Source: Actinomycetes bacterium (GTDB lineage: Bacteria > Actinomycetota > Actinomycetes > Actinomycetales > Cellulomonadaceae). From it: 11,104 bases of DNA. Positions 1 to 6,569 of the stretch are shown here, in pieces (position 1 is the stretch's first letter; every line of letters starts with the position of its first letter). The stretch covers positions 1 to 11,104 of the forward strand of contig JAEWYD010000336.1 in assembly GCA_023462275.1 (NCBI GenBank), written 5' to 3'. Position numbers and translations under genes: made by a program. Under the pieces are notes generated by a model, which was not told where the DNA came from, did no database searches, and saw only the letters and a program-made list of their open reading frames with translations.

Positions 1-53
1 GCCCCGAGGCGCGCTGCGACCGCGGCGCGCTGGTCCTCGGCGGGCACCGTCAT
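1..53 (-). CDS. 5' part of an unidentified minus-strand gene (cut by window edge)
   Basis: Reading the minus strand from an ATG at 53-51 gives an open frame to the window edge, MTVPAEDQRAAVAARLGA, with no stop. Only 17-18 codons are visible, so the family cannot be named. I believe the start is real because a TAGGGT hexamer (minus strand, 66-61) ends 7 nt before the ATG. The same hexamer stands 6 and 7 nt before the starts of rnhA and the DUF418-like gene in this window. There is no good Shine-Dalgarno sequence, which fits a leaderless transcript. The gene would be divergent from the kinase-like gene starting at 174. The alternative is that 1-173 is simply non-coding, or the end of something not visible here. 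Confidence 0.5.
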   Translation of the reverse strand, partial: MTVPAEDQRAAVAARLG

Positions 54-60
54 GGACCGG

Positions 61-66
61 ACCCTA
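61..66 (-). promoter_or_regulatory. -10 box (TAGGGT), leaderless-type, for the left-edge gene
   Basis: On the minus strand the hexamer TAGGGT fits the actinobacterial housekeeping -10 pattern TANNNT. It is separated by 7 nt from the ATG at 53-51, so transcription would begin at or next to the start codon. I see no convincing -35 hexamer 16-18 bp upstream. Confidence 0.45.
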
Positions 67-75
67 CCGGCCGGT
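66..75. repeat. 10-bp perfect palindrome beside a -10 box
   Basis: ACCGGCCGGT reads the same on both strands. It starts at the upstream edge of the TAGGGT -10 box of the left-edge gene, inside what would be the promoter spacer, so it could be an operator. In DNA this GC-rich, palindromes built from CCGG are common by chance, so the assignment is weak. Confidence 0.2.
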
Positions 76-158
76 TCGCGGTGGGGACGTGCCCGACCAT
101 CGTCGCGCTGGACCGGTAAACGTCGCCCCCGGAACGGCCTCACCGGCGACGTGGCGTG

Positions 159-167
159 TGTCATGAT
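159..167 (+). promoter_or_regulatory. Extended -10 (TGtCATGAT) for the kinase-like gene
   Basis: TG at 159-160, one base, then CATGAT at 162-167 gives an extended -10 matching four of six positions of TATAAT. It ends 6 nt before the ATG at 174, so the transcript would be leaderless. This supports ATG 174 over the in-frame GTG at 156. No clear -35 is visible. Confidence 0.4.
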
Positions 168-173
168 CGCCGG

Positions 174-839
174 ATGCAGCCCAGGCTGGCCGTGCTCGCG
201 GACGTGGCGGCCCGCGTCGAGGTGCTGCCCACCGACCGCCCGCGGCTCGTGGGCGTGGACGGCGTGGACGGCGTCGGCAAGACGATGTTCGCCGACGACC
301 TGGCCGAGGTGCTGCGGGGGCGCGACCTCCAGGTGGTCCGGATCAGCATGGACGGGTTCCACCGCCCGCGCACCGACCGCTACGCCCGCGGTCGTATGTC
401 CGCCGAGGGCTACTTCCGCGACTCCTTCGACCTCGCGGAGTTCGGGCGCTGCGTCGTGGACCCGCTGCGCCCCGGGGGGAGCGGCGTCGTCACGACCGCC
501 GTGTTCGACGCGCGCACCGACCGCGCCGTGGGCGGGGAGATGGTCTGGGTGCGGCCGGCCGGCGTGGTGCTGGTCGACGGCGTCTTCCTGCACCGGGACG
601 AGCTGGCGGGCCTGTGGGACATCTCCGTGTTCCTCCGTGCGCCCATGGCCGTGGCCTTCACGCGCATGGCGGCGCGCGACGGCGTCCCCTCCGACGACCG
701 GCTGCTCACGCGGTACCGCGACGGGCAGAAGCTCTACCTCATGGAGTGCAGTCCTGAGCGGCGGGCGACCGTCGTCGTCGACCACACGGACGTCACGGCG
801 CCCTGGATCGTCGGCGAAGGGCCTGACGGCTGCGAGTGA
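174..839 (+). CDS. Uridine kinase-like P-loop NTPase
   Basis: Encodes 221 aa of the uridine kinase/phosphoribulokinase-like P-loop fold, expected to be a cytoplasmic ATP-dependent kinase of a nucleoside or other small molecule. Visible motifs: Walker A GVDGVGKT at residues 30-37; SMDGFHRPR around 58-66, matching the DGFH substrate/Mg site of uridine kinases; a Walker B-like strand VVLVDGVFLH at 131-140; and a C-terminal region rich in Arg and Asp (AARDG near 166-170) where the lid lies. The length suits the single-domain family. ATG 174 is chosen over an in-frame GTG at 156 because a -10-like element ends 6 nt before it. The protein is convergent with ybaK, with 36 bp between stops. Actinobacterial members are annotated 'uridine kinase' by homology, but the canonical Udk has different lid details, so the substrate is uncertain. 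Confidence 0.85.
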   Translation: MQPRLAVLADVAARVEVLPTDRPRLVGVDGVDGVGKTMFADDLAEVLRGRDLQVVRISMDGFHRPRTDRYARGRMSAEGYFRDSFDLAEFGRCVVDPLRPGGSGVVTTAVFDARTDRAVGGEMVWVRPAGVVLVDGVFLHRDELAGLWDISVFLRAPMAVAFTRMAARDGVPSDDRLLTRYRDGQKLYLMECSPERRATVVVDHTDVTAPWIVGEGPDGCE

Positions 840-875
840 CGGCCGACGGGTGCGACGGCGGCTGCGAGGCGCCGG

Positions 876-1376
876 TCAGCCGCGCGCGATGTCCGCGACG
901 GTCGCGCCCGTGAGGGCGACCAGGTCCGCCGGCGCGAGGCCGACGTCCATGCCCCGGCGCCCGCCGGAGACGTAGACGACGTCGTACAGCTCGGCGGTCT
1001 CGTCGACGACCGTCGGGTGCGCCGTCTTCTGTCCGAGCGGCGAGATGCCGCCGACGACGTAGCCCGTGGCGCGCTCGGCGTCGGCCGGCCGGGCCATCGT
1101 GGCGCGCTTGCCGCCGGTCGCCGCGGCGAGCGCCTTGAGGTCCAGCGTCGTCGTGACCGGGACGACCGCCACGGTCAGGCGGCCGTCGACCTCCGCGAGG
1201 AGCGTCTTGAACACCTGGTCGGGCGGCAGCCCGAGCGCGACCGCGGCCTCCATCCCATACCCGACGTCGGTCCCGGCGTCGTGCTCGTACGTGTGCACGG
1301 TGTGCGCCACGCCGGCGCGGGTGAGGGCCACGAGGGCCGGGGTCCCGGTCGGCTGGTGCTTGTCGTTCCTGGCCAC
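876..1376 (-). CDS. ybaK: YbaK/EbsC-family aminoacyl-tRNA deacylase (Cys-tRNA(Pro) deacylase)
   Basis: Encodes 166 aa of the YbaK/ProX-like editing fold. Family members hydrolyse mischarged aminoacyl-tRNA in trans, classically Cys-tRNA(Pro) made by prolyl-tRNA synthetase, in the cytoplasm. Diagnostic segments: an N-terminal GTPALVALTRAGV at residues 11-23; VFKTL at 55-59 with the conserved Lys57; and GYVVGGISPLGQK at 105-117, a YbaK signature. Length is normal. The frame stays open far upstream without homology, so the start is chosen by the family N-terminus (short basic lead, then GTPA) and by a TACCCT box 6 nt before GTG 1376. The gene lies 47 nt downstream of the helicase on the same strand. 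It could be cotranscribed, but the box suggests its own leaderless promoter. Confidence 0.92.
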   Translation of the reverse strand: MARNDKHQPTGTPALVALTRAGVAHTVHTYEHDAGTDVGYGMEAAVALGLPPDQVFKTLLAEVDGRLTVAVVPVTTTLDLKALAAATGGKRATMARPADAERATGYVVGGISPLGQKTAHPTVVDETAELYDVVYVSGGRRGMDVGLAPADLVALTGATVADIARG

Positions 1377-1382
1377 GGGGAG

Positions 1383-1388
1383 AGGGTA
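1383..1388 (-). promoter_or_regulatory. -10 box (TACCCT), leaderless-type, for ybaK
   Basis: The minus-strand hexamer TACCCT fits TANNNT and ends 6 nt (CTCCCC) before GTG 1376. No purine-rich ribosome-binding site is present in the 47-nt gap after the helicase stop, so a leaderless start is the simplest reading. Confidence 0.45.
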
Positions 1389-1423
1389 CGAGCCCGCGCG
1401 GCCGGTCCGGTGGGCGGGCCGTC

Positions 1424-4021
1424 CTAGAGACGCCCGGCGTCCGTGACGGTGAGGACGAGCTCGCCGGCCGCGTCCGACGCGTCGAGGTCCACCACGAGGT
1501 CGAGGTGCCAGTCGTGGTCGCCCGCTGGGTCGTCGAGCAGCTGGCGCACGGTCCAGTGACGGCGCGTCGGGGCGCCCTCGGTCACGATGAGGAGCGCCGG
1601 ACCGCGCGCGGCGGCGCCGGTGCCCATGTCGTCGTGCTCGTCGAAGTAGGGATCCAGGGCGGCGTGCCAGCGGTCCGCGGTCCAGGCCACCCCGTTGGTG
1701 TCGGCGTCGCCCAGGGCGGCCAGACCGCTCCAGTCCTCCCGCGCGGCCAGGAGCACCCGGCGGAAGGCGGCGTTCCGGACGAGCACCCGCAGCGCGCGAG
1801 GGCTGGCCGTGAGCGCCCCGGGCGGCCGCCCGGCGTCGTCGGGCGCGGTCTCGGCACCTGGAGCCCCGTCCCCGCCCGCGCCGAGCCGCTCCCACTCGTC
1901 CAGCAGGCTCGAGTCGACCCCACGCACGACGGCGTCCAGCCACTCGACGAGCTCCTCCAGCGCCTCGTCGCGCCGCTCCGGCGGGACGGTCTGGCGCAGG
2001 GCCCGGTCGGCGTCGGCGAGGTAGCGCAGCAGCACGCCCTCGGTCCGCTCCAGCCCGTACTGGGAGACGTACTCGGCGAAGGTGGCCGCGCGCTCGACCA
2101 TGTCCCGGACCACGGACTTGGGGGACGGGACGTGATCCGACACCCACGGGTTGGTCCGCCGGTACACGGTGAACGCGCCCTCGAGGAACTCCGCCAGCGG
2201 CTTGGGGTACGTCACGTCCTCGAGGAGGGCCATGCGCTCCTCGTACTCGTAGCCCTCGGCCTTCATGGCCGCGACCGCGTCGCCCCGCGCGCGCTTCTCC
2301 TGCGCGACGAGCACCTGGCGCGGGTCGTCGAGCGTCGACTCGATGACGGAGACGACGTCGAGCGCGTACTCGGGGCCCGGGTCGAGCGCCTCCAGGGCGG
2401 CGTAGGCGAACGGCGACAGCGGCTGGTTGAGCGCGAAGTCGGCGGGCAGCTCGACGGCGAGGCGCACCGTCCACCGGCCGTCGGCGCGGCGCACGCGCTC
2501 GATCACGCCGCTCTCACGCAGGGAGCGGTAGATCCGGACGGCCTGGCGGACGTGCCGTCCGCGCGCCCCGGGCGGTTCGTGGTTGTCGGTGAGCAGCCGG
2601 GTCATCGCCGCCACCGGGTCGCCCGGACGGGCGAGGACGTTCAGGACCATCGCGTGGGTGACGAGGAACTGCGACGTCAGGGGCTCGGGCGGCGCGTCGC
2701 GCAGCCGCTCGAACGTGCTCTCCGTCCAGTTCACCTGGCCCTGCGGGGCGGACTTGCGGACGATCTTGCGGACCTTCTTCGGGTCGTCGCCCGCCTTGGC
2801 CAGCGCCCGCCGGTTCTCGATGACGTGCTCGGGCGCCATCACGACGACGTCCCCGACCGTGTCGTAGCCGGCGCGCCCCGCACGGCCGGCGATCTGGTGG
2901 AACTCCCGGGCCGTGAGGTGGCGGCTGCGGGTGCCGTCGTACTTGACCAGGGAGGTCAGGACCACCGTGCGGATCGGCACGTTGATGCCGACGCCCAGCG
3001 TGTCCGTCCCGCAGACCACCGTGAGCAGGCCGCGCTGGGTCAGGCGCTCGACCAGGCGCCGGTAGCGGGGCAGCATGCCGGCGTGGTGGACGCCGACGCC
3101 GTGCTGCAGCAACCGGCGCAGCGTGGACCCGAAGCCGGTGGCGAAGCGGAAGCCCGCGAGCTCGGCGGTGATCGCCTCGCGCTGCTGCCGCGTGGCCACG
3201 TGGGCGGACGTCAGCGCCTGCGCCTGCTCGACGGCGTCGCGCTGCGTGAAGTGGACGAGGTACACCGGCGCCCTGCCGGTCTCGACGAGCCGCTCGATCA
3301 CCTCGTGCAGCGGGTCGACGGCATAGCTGAACGTGAGCGGCACCGGGCGATCGGTGTGGGTGACCTCCGCGACCTCGCGGCCGGTGCGCCGCCGCAGGTC
3401 GGTCGTGAAGAACGAGACGTCGCCGAGCGTGGCGGACATGAGCAGGAACTGCGTGCGGGGCAGCTCGAGCAGGGGTACCTGCCAGGCCCAGCCGCGCTGC
3501 GGGTCGGCGTAGAAGTGGAACTCGTCGAGGACGGCGACGCCCACCTCGTCGTCGCCGGGGACGGCCGGGTCGTCGGGGTGGCCCGGCTGGTCGGCGACGC
3601 CGCCGCCCGTGCGGAGCGCGATGTTCGCCAGGATCTCGGCCGTGCAGCAGATGATCGGCGCGGTCGGGTTGACGGCCGAGTCGCCGGTCATCATGCCGAC
3701 GTTGTCGGCGCCGAAGATGCGCACCAGGTCGAAGAACTTCTCGTTGACCAGCGCCTTGATCGGTGCCGTGTAGTAGCTCCGCCGTCCCTGGGCCATGGCG
3801 ATCATGTGCGCCGCGACGGCCACCAGCGACTTGCCCGACCCGGTCGGCGTCGACAGGATCACGTGCGCGCCCGTGACGAGCTCGAGCACCGCCTCCTGCT
3901 GCGCGGGATAGAGCTCGAGGCCCTGGTCGGCGGCCCACGCGACGAACGCCTCGTAGAGCGCGTCGGGGTCGTCGCCGGCGGGGAGTCGGTCGGCGAGGGT
4001 GCGGGCGGCGTCGGCGGTCAT
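1424..4021 (-). CDS. DEAD/DEAH-box Ski2-like RNA helicase with C-terminal DUF3516
   Basis: Encodes 865 aa, a superfamily 2 ATP-dependent helicase of the Ski2-like group. Motifs in order: TPTGSGKS at residues 58-65 (Walker A, motif I); APIKAL at 86-91 (Ia); DEFH at 166-169 (motif II); SAT at 196-198 (III); VGVHHAGMLP at 309-318, typical of Ski2-like enzymes; GTDTLGVGINVP at 338-349 (V); and HQIAGRAGRAG at 375-385 (VI). From about residue 400 to the end is the long C-terminal region that in actinobacteria carries DUF3516. It contains a Gly/Ala/Pro/Asp linker near residues 708-732. All motor motifs look intact. ATG 4021 is preceded by AAGGA with 8-nt spacing, the only clear Shine-Dalgarno site in the window. 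It is divergent from rnhA. Likely acts on structured RNA or RNA:DNA, but the substrate of the family is not established to my knowledge. Related to, but not clearly, mycobacterial HelY. Confidence 0.93.
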   Translation of the reverse strand: MTADAARTLADRLPAGDDPDALYEAFVAWAADQGLELYPAQQEAVLELVTGAHVILSTPTGSGKSLVAVAAHMIAMAQGRRSYYTAPIKALVNEKFFDLVRIFGADNVGMMTGDSAVNPTAPIICCTAEILANIALRTGGGVADQPGHPDDPAVPGDDEVGVAVLDEFHFYADPQRGWAWQVPLLELPRTQFLLMSATLGDVSFFTTDLRRRTGREVAEVTHTDRPVPLTFSYAVDPLHEVIERLVETGRAPVYLVHFTQRDAVEQAQALTSAHVATRQQREAITAELAGFRFATGFGSTLRRLLQHGVGVHHAGMLPRYRRLVERLTQRGLLTVVCGTDTLGVGINVPIRTVVLTSLVKYDGTRSRHLTAREFHQIAGRAGRAGYDTVGDVVVMAPEHVIENRRALAKAGDDPKKVRKIVRKSAPQGQVNWTESTFERLRDAPPEPLTSQFLVTHAMVLNVLARPGDPVAAMTRLLTDNHEPPGARGRHVRQAVRIYRSLRESGVIERVRRADGRWTVRLAVELPADFALNQPLSPFAYAALEALDPGPEYALDVVSVIESTLDDPRQVLVAQEKRARGDAVAAMKAEGYEYEERMALLEDVTYPKPLAEFLEGAFTVYRRTNPWVSDHVPSPKSVVRDMVERAATFAEYVSQYGLERTEGVLLRYLADADRALRQTVPPERRDEALEELVEWLDAVVRGVDSSLLDEWERLGAGGDGAPGAETAPDDAGRPPGALTASPRALRVLVRNAAFRRVLLAAREDWSGLAALGDADTNGVAWTADRWHAALDPYFDEHDDMGTGAAARGPALLIVTEGAPTRRHWTVRQLLDDPAGDHDWHLDLVVDLDASDAAGELVLTVTDAGRL

Positions 4022-4029
4022 CGCCTCGA

Positions 4030-4034
4030 TCCTT
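4030..4034 (-). promoter_or_regulatory. Shine-Dalgarno site of the helicase gene
   Basis: On the minus strand AAGGA is followed by 8 nt and then ATG 4021, with GAGG also present closer in. It supports this start. It also stands out because most other genes here have no such site. Confidence 0.6.
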
Positions 4035-4045
4035 GCAGGTCCTGC
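4035..4045. promoter_or_regulatory. 11-bp dyad in the helicase/rnhA divergent region, possible operator
   Basis: GCAGG-T-CCTGC is a perfect dyad centred on 4040, inside the 44-bp gap between the two divergent genes. It sits between a weak -35-like TTGCAG (4033-4038) and the TAGGGT -10 of rnhA, and directly upstream of the helicase Shine-Dalgarno site. A protein bound here could affect both genes. The site is short and GC-rich, so chance is possible. Confidence 0.3.
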
Positions 4046-4053
4046 GGGTGGGC

Positions 4054-4059
4054 TAGGGT
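4054..4059 (+). promoter_or_regulatory. -10 box (TAGGGT), leaderless-type, for rnhA
   Basis: TAGGGT fits TANNNT and ends 6 nt (CGCCGC) before GTG 4066. A TTGCAG at 4033-4038 could be a weak -35 but the spacer is only 15 bp. There is no Shine-Dalgarno site before the GTG. Confidence 0.5.
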
Positions 4060-4065
4060 CGCCGC

Positions 4066-4500
4066 GTGCCGACCAGCGTGGAGATGTGGACCGACGGTGC
4101 CTGCAAGGGGAACCCCGGTCCGGGCGGCTGGGGGGCGTTCCTGCGGTTCGGGGTGCACGAGCGCGACCTGTTCGGCGGCGAGGCGTCCACCACGAACAAC
4201 CGCATGGAGCTCACCGCGGTCATCGAGGCGCTGAAGACGCTCAACCGGCCCTGCGACGTCGTCCTGCACGTCGACTCCACGTACGTCATGAAGGGCGTCA
4301 CGGAGTGGATGCGCGGCTGGAAGCGCAACGGCTGGATGACGTCGACGCGCCAGCCGGTGAAGAACGCCGACCTGTGGCGTGCCCTGGACGCGGAGCTGGC
4401 CCGGCACACGGTGACGTGGCGGTGGGTGAAGGGCCACGCGGGGGACCCGGGGAACGAGCGGGCGGACGCGCTCGCGAACCGCGGCGTGCCGGGGCGTTGA
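4066..4500 (+). CDS. rnhA: Ribonuclease HI
   Basis: Encodes 144 aa, a single-domain RNase HI that cuts the RNA strand of RNA:DNA hybrids such as R-loops, replication primers and misincorporated ribonucleotide tracts, using two metal ions. The acidic tetrad is complete: Asp10 (WTDGACKGNPGPGGWG, 8-23), Glu48 (NNRMEL, 44-49), Asp70 (VDSTYV, 69-74) and Asp134 (ERADALA, 131-137), with catalytic His124 in VKGH. These numbers coincide exactly with the Escherichia coli enzyme as I know it, which supports GTG 4066 as the true start. A basic, Trp-rich handle, WMRGWKRNGW (81-90), is also present. It is a stand-alone enzyme without the extra phosphatase domain found in some actinobacterial RNase H proteins. 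Start and promoter: a TAGGGT box lies 6 nt upstream. It is divergent from the helicase. Confidence 0.96.
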   Translation: MPTSVEMWTDGACKGNPGPGGWGAFLRFGVHERDLFGGEASTTNNRMELTAVIEALKTLNRPCDVVLHVDSTYVMKGVTEWMRGWKRNGWMTSTRQPVKNADLWRALDAELARHTVTWRWVKGHAGDPGNERADALANRGVPGR

Positions 4501-4515
4501 CCCCGCTCAGTGCTG

Positions 4516-4550
4516 ATCAAGAAGTGAGACGATTCGTCTTGGGCCTTGAT
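4516..4550. promoter_or_regulatory. 35-bp two-tier dyad upstream of the methyltransferase gene
   Basis: Two pairs of perfectly complementary 6-bp arms share one centre at 4533: outer arms ATCAAG (4516-4521) and CTTGAT (4545-4550), inner arms AGACGA (4527-4532) and TCGTCT (4534-4539). Exactly 5 unmatched bases lie between inner and outer arm on each side. It fills most of the 81-bp gap between rnhA and the methyltransferase and is visibly richer in A/T than its surroundings. Such geometry suits a palindromic operator for a dimeric or double-dimeric regulator. As RNA, only AGACG/CGUCU with an AUU loop plus a distant outer stem would form, and no U tract follows, so an intrinsic terminator is less likely. 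Confidence 0.45.
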
Positions 4551-4581
4551 ACGCGACGGGCCGGGTGACTGACTGGTCGGC

Positions 4582-5388
4582 ATGGCTCCCGACGTCTACA
4601 CCCACGGCCACCACGCGAGCGTGCTGCGGTCGCACAGCTGGCGCACCGCCGAGAACTCCGCGGCGCACCTCCTCCCGCAGCTCCAGCCCGGCCAGCGCCT
4701 GCTCGACGTCGGCTGCGGGCCCGGCACCATCACGGTGGACCTCGCCCGCCGGGTCGCGCCCGGCGAGGTGATCGGGATCGACGCGTCGGAGGCGGTGCTC
4801 GACACGGCGCGCGCCCACGCTGCCGACGCCGGGATCGAGGTGACGTTCGCCGTCGGCGACGCCTACGCCCTGGAGTTCCCCGACGCCTCGTTCGACGTCG
4901 TGCACGCCCACCAGGTGCTCCAGCACCTCACCGACCCCGTGGCCGCCCTGCGCGAGATGCGGCGCGTGACGCGGCCCGGCGGCGTCGTCGCCCTGCGGGA
5001 GAGCGACTACGGCGCCATGACCTGGTACCCGTCCTCGCCCGGCCTGGAGGAGTGGCGCCACCTCTACCACGAGGTCACCACCGCCAACCGGGCGCAGGCC
5101 GACGCCGGCCGGCGCCTCCTGTCCTGGACCCTGCAGGCGGGCTTCACGCCCGACCAGGTGACGCCGAGCGCCGGCGTCTGGTGCTTCGCCACGCCCGAGG
5201 ACCGGCTCTGGTGGTCGTCCCTCTGGGCCGAGCGGGTCGTCGAGTCCGACTTCGCTCGGCAGGCGCGCGAGTACGGCCTGGCCGACGACGTCGCGCTCGA
5301 GTCGCTCCGGGACGCGTGGGAGGCGTGGGGCGCGGAGCCCGACGGCTGGTACGCGACGCTGCACGGCGAGGTGCTCGCGCGGGTCTAG
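4582..5388 (+). CDS. Class I SAM-dependent methyltransferase
   Basis: Encodes 268 aa. The Rossmann-fold methyltransferase core (Methyltransf_11/UbiE-like) spans roughly residues 36-140: LLDVGCGPGT at 40-49 is the S-adenosylmethionine-binding motif I, IGIDAS at 64-69 ends in the acidic residue that holds the ribose (Asp67), GDAYALEFPDASFDVV at 92-107 covers motifs II-III, and VTRPGGVVALRE at 129-140 is motif III/post-III. The Trp-rich C-terminal half (about 145-268) probably forms the substrate pocket. The substrate cannot be told from sequence. Upstream in frame a stop at 4570-4572 limits the start to ATG 4582 or CTG 4573, and neither has a ribosome-binding site. Preceded by a 35-bp dyad at 4516-4550 that may regulate it. 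It is convergent with the DUF418-like gene, with only 3 bp between the stops. Confidence 0.9.
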   Translation: MAPDVYTHGHHASVLRSHSWRTAENSAAHLLPQLQPGQRLLDVGCGPGTITVDLARRVAPGEVIGIDASEAVLDTARAHAADAGIEVTFAVGDAYALEFPDASFDVVHAHQVLQHLTDPVAALREMRRVTRPGGVVALRESDYGAMTWYPSSPGLEEWRHLYHEVTTANRAQADAGRRLLSWTLQAGFTPDQVTPSAGVWCFATPEDRLWWSSLWAERVVESDFARQAREYGLADDVALESLRDAWEAWGAEPDGWYATLHGEVLARV

Positions 5389-5391
5389 CCC

Positions 5392-6525
5392 TCAGCGCTC
5401 GACGACGGGCTCCGGCGGTTCCGCCGCGGGGCTCGGCGTGATGGCGGCCGTCGGCGTCGCGCCGTCCTGGGCGATCCGGCGCCCGGCCGGGACGAGGGTG
5501 TCGGCGACGGCCGTCGACGCGAGGTGGAGCACCAGCTCCAGCGGGCCCCGCCCGAGGGCGGCCCGCCAGGCCCACGTCGCGGCCAGGGTCACGAGCACGA
5601 AGGCGAGCAGCCGGATGTTGCTGGAGTCCCACACGACGTCGTTGCCGAGCCCCCAGATCGCGACCAGGTGGCCGCAGTACGCCGTCAGGGCGAGGGCGCC
5701 GGTGGCCGTCAGCGGCGCGACGGCGCGCGGGAACCGGTCGGCGAGCATCAGGCACAGCGCCAGGACGGCGAGGACGACGCCGACGTTGCACACCACCTCG
5801 ACGGGCGAGGAGGCGTGCGGGCGCGTGGTGAGGAGCTCCCGCCAGAACGTGTGCGACAGGTCGATCGTCCGCATCGCGACCGCGTTCGTCACGAACCCGG
5901 CGACTGCTGCGACGGTCCCCACGAGGAGCAGCCGTCGACGGGTCGTGCGGGACCCGAGGTCCAGCCTGCCGACCGCGAGGCCGGTGAGGAGGTAGGCGAG
6001 CCAGACGGCGGCGGGGTAGGCGTAGCCGATGCTGATGTCGACGATCTCCATCGGTGGCCCGCCGTCGAACAGCGCGTCCCGTGCGAGCAGCATCGCCGGC
6101 GGGGCGACCGCTGCTACGACCAGCGCCATGGCGACAAGCGTGCGCGGTCGCAGGTGCACGAGGCCGGCGATCACCGCGAACAGGACGGCGTACGTCGGGA
6201 GGATCACGATGACGGGGGTGTGCAGGGCGATCAGAGCGGCCCCCAGGGGCCACAGGATCGCGGCGCGCGCGAGGATCCGGACGCGCGCGTGCGTCATCCG
6301 CGATCCGGAGCTGGGGTGCCGGCCACCGCTCAGGAGTGCCGCCGAGACGCCCGCCAGGAGCGCGAAGCCCGACGCCGGGCGCCCGTCGAAGGCCTCCAGG
6401 ACGCTGCCGCCGCCCGGCAGGAGCAGATCCGCCTTGTGCCCCAGGTGGGCCGCGAACATGCCCAGGACCGCGAGGCCCCGGGCCATGTCGATGCCGCCGA
6501 TGCGGGGACGGGAGAGCTGCTCCAC
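5392..6525 (-). CDS. DUF418/HGSNAT-like multipass membrane protein
   Basis: Encodes 377 aa of a polytopic membrane protein. The N-terminus, RIGGIDMARGLAVLGMF (8-24), runs straight into the first membrane helix. It is typical of the DUF418 and heparan-alpha-glucosaminide N-acetyltransferase-like (DUF1624) families, which are thought to be membrane acyltransferases or carriers of unknown substrates. About nine to ten hydrophobic segments follow, for example near 52-66, 85-102, 105-123, 129-148, 168-186, 198-217, 243-264, 273-292 and 305-324. GRGPLELVL at 325-333 resembles the end of DUF418. A soluble Pro/Ala/Glu-rich tail (about 352-377) follows. GTG 6525 is preceded by a TAGGGT box at 7 nt and gives exactly the family N-terminus. 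It shares a very short divergent region with the FAH-family gene. Confidence 0.82.
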   Translation of the reverse strand: MEQLSRPRIGGIDMARGLAVLGMFAAHLGHKADLLLPGGGSVLEAFDGRPASGFALLAGVSAALLSGGRHPSSGSRMTHARVRILARAAILWPLGAALIALHTPVIVILPTYAVLFAVIAGLVHLRPRTLVAMALVVAAVAPPAMLLARDALFDGGPPMEIVDISIGYAYPAAVWLAYLLTGLAVGRLDLGSRTTRRRLLLVGTVAAVAGFVTNAVAMRTIDLSHTFWRELLTTRPHASSPVEVVCNVGVVLAVLALCLMLADRFPRAVAPLTATGALALTAYCGHLVAIWGLGNDVVWDSSNIRLLAFVLVTLAATWAWRAALGRGPLELVLHLASTAVADTLVPAGRRIAQDGATPTAAITPSPAAEPPEPVVER

Positions 6526-6532
6526 GCAGGGA

Positions 6533-6538
6533 ACCCTA
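6533..6538 (-). promoter_or_regulatory. -10 box (TAGGGT), leaderless-type, for the DUF418-like gene
   Basis: Minus-strand TAGGGT ends 7 nt (TCCCTGC) before GTG 6525. A weak -35, TTAACG (minus strand, 6560-6555, four of six matches to TTGACA with 16-bp spacing), lies on top of the -10 of the opposite gene. Confidence 0.5.
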
Positions 6539-6557
6539 GAGGTGCCCGTCGGGCCGT

Positions 6558-6563
6558 TAACCT
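6558..6563 (+). promoter_or_regulatory. -10 box (TAACCT), leaderless-type, for the FAH-family gene
   Basis: TAACCT fits TANNNT and ends 6 nt before the second of two tandem GTG codons (6570), but only 3 nt before the first (6567). This favours 6570 as the start. It lies 19 bp from the opposing -10 box of the DUF418-like gene. Confidence 0.45.
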
Positions 6564-6569
6564 GGCGTG

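Noticed and set aside
827..868. A 10-bp direct repeat, CGGCTGCGAG, at 827-836 and 859-868 around the kinase stop.
   Set aside because: Short, two copies only, no target-site or attachment context; expected by chance at this base composition.
876..2474. A minus-strand frame of about 532 codons that could be read as an N-terminally extended YbaK fusion.
   Set aside because: Upstream of GTG 1376 the translation is Arg/Ala/Gly-rich without domains and overlaps the helicase in another frame; YbaK is complete from 1376.
1505..4234. A plus-strand open frame of about 909 codons opposite the helicase gene and running into rnhA.
   Set aside because: It is a high-GC antisense shadow: rich in Arg, Gly, His and Val, no recognisable motif, and the opposite strand carries an intact helicase with every motor motif.
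5144..6253. A minus-strand frame of about 369 codons within the methyltransferase/DUF418-like region.
   Set aside because: It is an out-of-frame shadow of the DUF418-like gene: Arg/Pro-rich, no membrane segments or motif.
6528..6537. AGGG-AA-CCCT dyad next to the DUF418-like promoter.
   Set aside because: Only 4-bp arms, and one arm is part of the -10 box itself; not enough to claim an operator.
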